Below, in pieces: positions 5,539 to 6,579 of a stretch of DNA of 6,579 nt. A program made the translations under genes and the position numbers. Below the pieces are notes generated by a model, which was given only the letters and a program-made list of their open reading frames with translations, was not told the DNA's origin and made no database searches. The stretch lies in NCBI GenBank assembly GCA_029883145.1, contig JAOUJR010000095.1, positions 1 to 6,579 on the forward strand, in the 5' to 3' direction. The stretch is from Nitrospirota bacterium. GTDB lineage: Bacteria; Nitrospirota; Thermodesulfovibrionia; Thermodesulfovibrionales; SM23-35. Every line of letters starts with the position of its first letter. Position 1 is the stretch's first letter.

Positions 5539-6480
5539 TCATCTGTGGTCATTATGTTTATGATGATGCTCTTTCTCTTTAAACCAGTGAGTCCAATGTA
5601 ATTTTTCATCTACTGAGTGTAAAATCATCACCAGTCCAAACAACAGCCCAACCACGACCAGCGGGATTAGATATTTCAACCAAACTTTCTTTTCACACAC
5701 GCAATGCCATGATTTTTTCAGCCAATTGAAGCTCGACAGCGGTAATCTCTTAGGTGTTTCTTCATAACGATTTTGCCAAGTTGCTGCGGGTTTTTCGTCA
5801 AGGGAACGGTCATCCCATGTATCCTTGGGTTGGATAGGAGCAGCAGGTCTCTCTGTTTGTTGTTGATGCTGGCAAGCCCGCAGAGCTAAACTGCGACACC
5901 AGGCCATAGTCTTGTCCCATTGCGGTAGTTGGTGTAACTTGCTGAGGAATTCCTGTTTGCTCTGCCCTTCTTCGTCATATTCCTGGGAACCGATGAAAAG
6001 TATGTCTGACTCGATAACGCATTTCCCGCCGATGATTCTGTTAAATCCTCCATAAGTTTGCCAGGTAACTTCACTATTGGCGGTAACCGTAATCTGATAT
6101 TGCCCGAGCCGGAACGTCCTTGGCCCGTCGCTTATGTCTGACTTCAGACCAGCGCTGTTCATATTCACTAAAGACAAACGCTTCTCCAGAAAATCATTTG
6201 TCAGACTTTGTCCAGTGACAACGTCCAATAGATTAGAGGCAAAACAAAAATAACGAGTCTTGTTCCAGGCGGGTAATTTCTGCAACTGTTCAAAGAATTC
6301 TCTTATTAAGTAGCCGCTCTCCTCATGGCTCCAATGCCCGATAATGAGAACGTCACCGTGGATAAAGCATTTCCCTCTACGTTGTTCACCAAGAGCAACG
6401 TGAGTTTCCCACCATAACTGACCGTTCTCATATTCGGTAATCCGGTATTCGCCTAACCTGTATATGGCTTTATACATCAT
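5539..6480 (-). CDS. Uncharacterised membrane-anchored protein with duplicated 73-aa domain and His-rich tail
   Basis: I do not recognise a family for this 313-aa protein. Two homologous units, residues 7-79 and 123-195, align without gaps and share 28 of 73 residues. Shared features are RLGxYxIT near the start, GKC, DxLxIG, and LPxWxKT ending in a Cys. The central cysteines (38, 154) and final cysteines (79, 195) are spaced identically. A low-complexity linker (about 200-250, Gln/Pro/Asp/Arg) follows. One membrane segment (271-287, LIPLVVVGLLFGLVMIL) precedes a charged tail ending HHHKHNDHR. With no N-terminal signal, the duplicated part is probably cytoplasmic and the histidine tail periplasmic, but topology is uncertain. 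ATG 6480 or the adjacent ATG 6477 may start it; neither has a clear Shine-Dalgarno. Nine of 17 arginine codons are CGN against 3 of 28 in der, hinting at different ancestry. rsmE follows after 61 nt. Confidence 0.85.
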   Translation of the reverse strand: MMYKAIYRLGEYRITEYENGQLWWETHVALGEQRRGKCFIHGDVLIIGHWSHEESGYLIREFFEQLQKLPAWNKTRYFCFASNLLDVVTGQSLTNDFLEKRLSLVNMNSAGLKSDISDGPRTFRLGQYQITVTANSEVTWQTYGGFNRIIGGKCVIESDILFIGSQEYDEEGQSKQEFLSKLHQLPQWDKTMAWCRSLALRACQHQQQTERPAAPIQPKDTWDDRSLDEKPAATWQNRYEETPKRLPLSSFNWLKKSWHCVCEKKVWLKYLIPLVVVGLLFGLVMILHSVDEKLHWTHWFKEKEHHHKHNDHR

Positions 6481-6579
6481 TATATTCAGCAGAGCAAATT
6501 TTTATTCAAAAGAGACACATTTTAAAAAGCGTGCAATAAATCAAAAATTACATATTTTTAAACAATTTTTCAGGCCTTT
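6481..6579. other. AT-rich upstream region of the 313-aa gene, no gene seen
   Basis: These 99 bp to the right edge are rich in A/T runs and hold no credible ORF or RNA gene. The promoter of the minus-strand gene probably lies here, but I could not identify a convincing -35/-10 pair. TATAAT on the minus strand (6484-6479) overlaps the start codon and cannot serve that start. Confidence 0.4.

Noticed and set aside
5478..5609. N-terminal extension of RsmE beginning at 5609
   Set aside because: The extra 44 residues do not look like the family, overlap the upstream gene and lack a ribosome-binding site; MPRLYLP at 5477 fits both criteria.
6479..6484. TATAAT on the minus strand as a -10 box
   Set aside because: It overlaps ATG 6480, so transcription would begin inside the gene; the nearest TTGAAT is 19 bp away, a poor spacing.

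Overview
The window is about 6.6 kb of compact, AT-leaning bacterial chromosome with seven intact protein genes and one truncated gene. No rRNA, tRNA, CRISPR array, integrase or transposase gene is visible. The genes der, yihY and rsmE, a Ste24-type M48 protease and a RidA-family protein are ordinary housekeeping or membrane genes. AGA/AGG-dominated arginine codons in der and a cysteine-cluster protein with a familiar look suggest an environmental anaerobe such as a Nitrospirota or deltaproteobacterial lineage. That placement is an inference from general resemblance and is not secure.

Left part (1-2327): the 3' part of a RidA-family gene runs off the left edge. The gap after it is almost filled by a roughly 96-bp palindromic element (472-567). 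Next is a cysteine-cluster protein (plus strand), whose last 17 codons and stop overlap the 3' end of a convergent M48 CAAX-protease-like gene (minus strand).

Centre (2328-4683): a 49-bp divergent gap separates the protease from a tight plus-strand operon. The operon is der (ribosome-assembly GTPase), yihY (BrkB-type membrane protein, 4-nt overlap with der), then a 53-aa protein missed by a usual length cutoff, with a strong GGAGG site and a 1-nt gap.

Right part (4680-6579, minus strand): a 313-aa membrane-anchored protein of unknown function is followed 61 nt later by rsmE (16S rRNA m3U1498 methyltransferase). RsmE and the 53-aa gene share a TTAA that gives both their stop codons. The 313-aa protein carries an ungapped internal duplication (28 identities over 73 positions), one C-terminal membrane segment and a histidine-rich tail. 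Its arginine codons differ from those of der.

The most unusual signals are two families of degenerate 7-bp repeats lying in frame inside rsmE. One is an inverted pair of arrays (4853-4933) with a nearly free base in each unit; the other is a short direct array (4987-5014). They appear to have added about 27 and about 10 residues to an otherwise intact enzyme. Together with the 472-567 palindrome they suggest a genome populated by small non-coding repeats, some tolerated inside essential-type genes. I see no multi-gene defence or biosynthetic system here.
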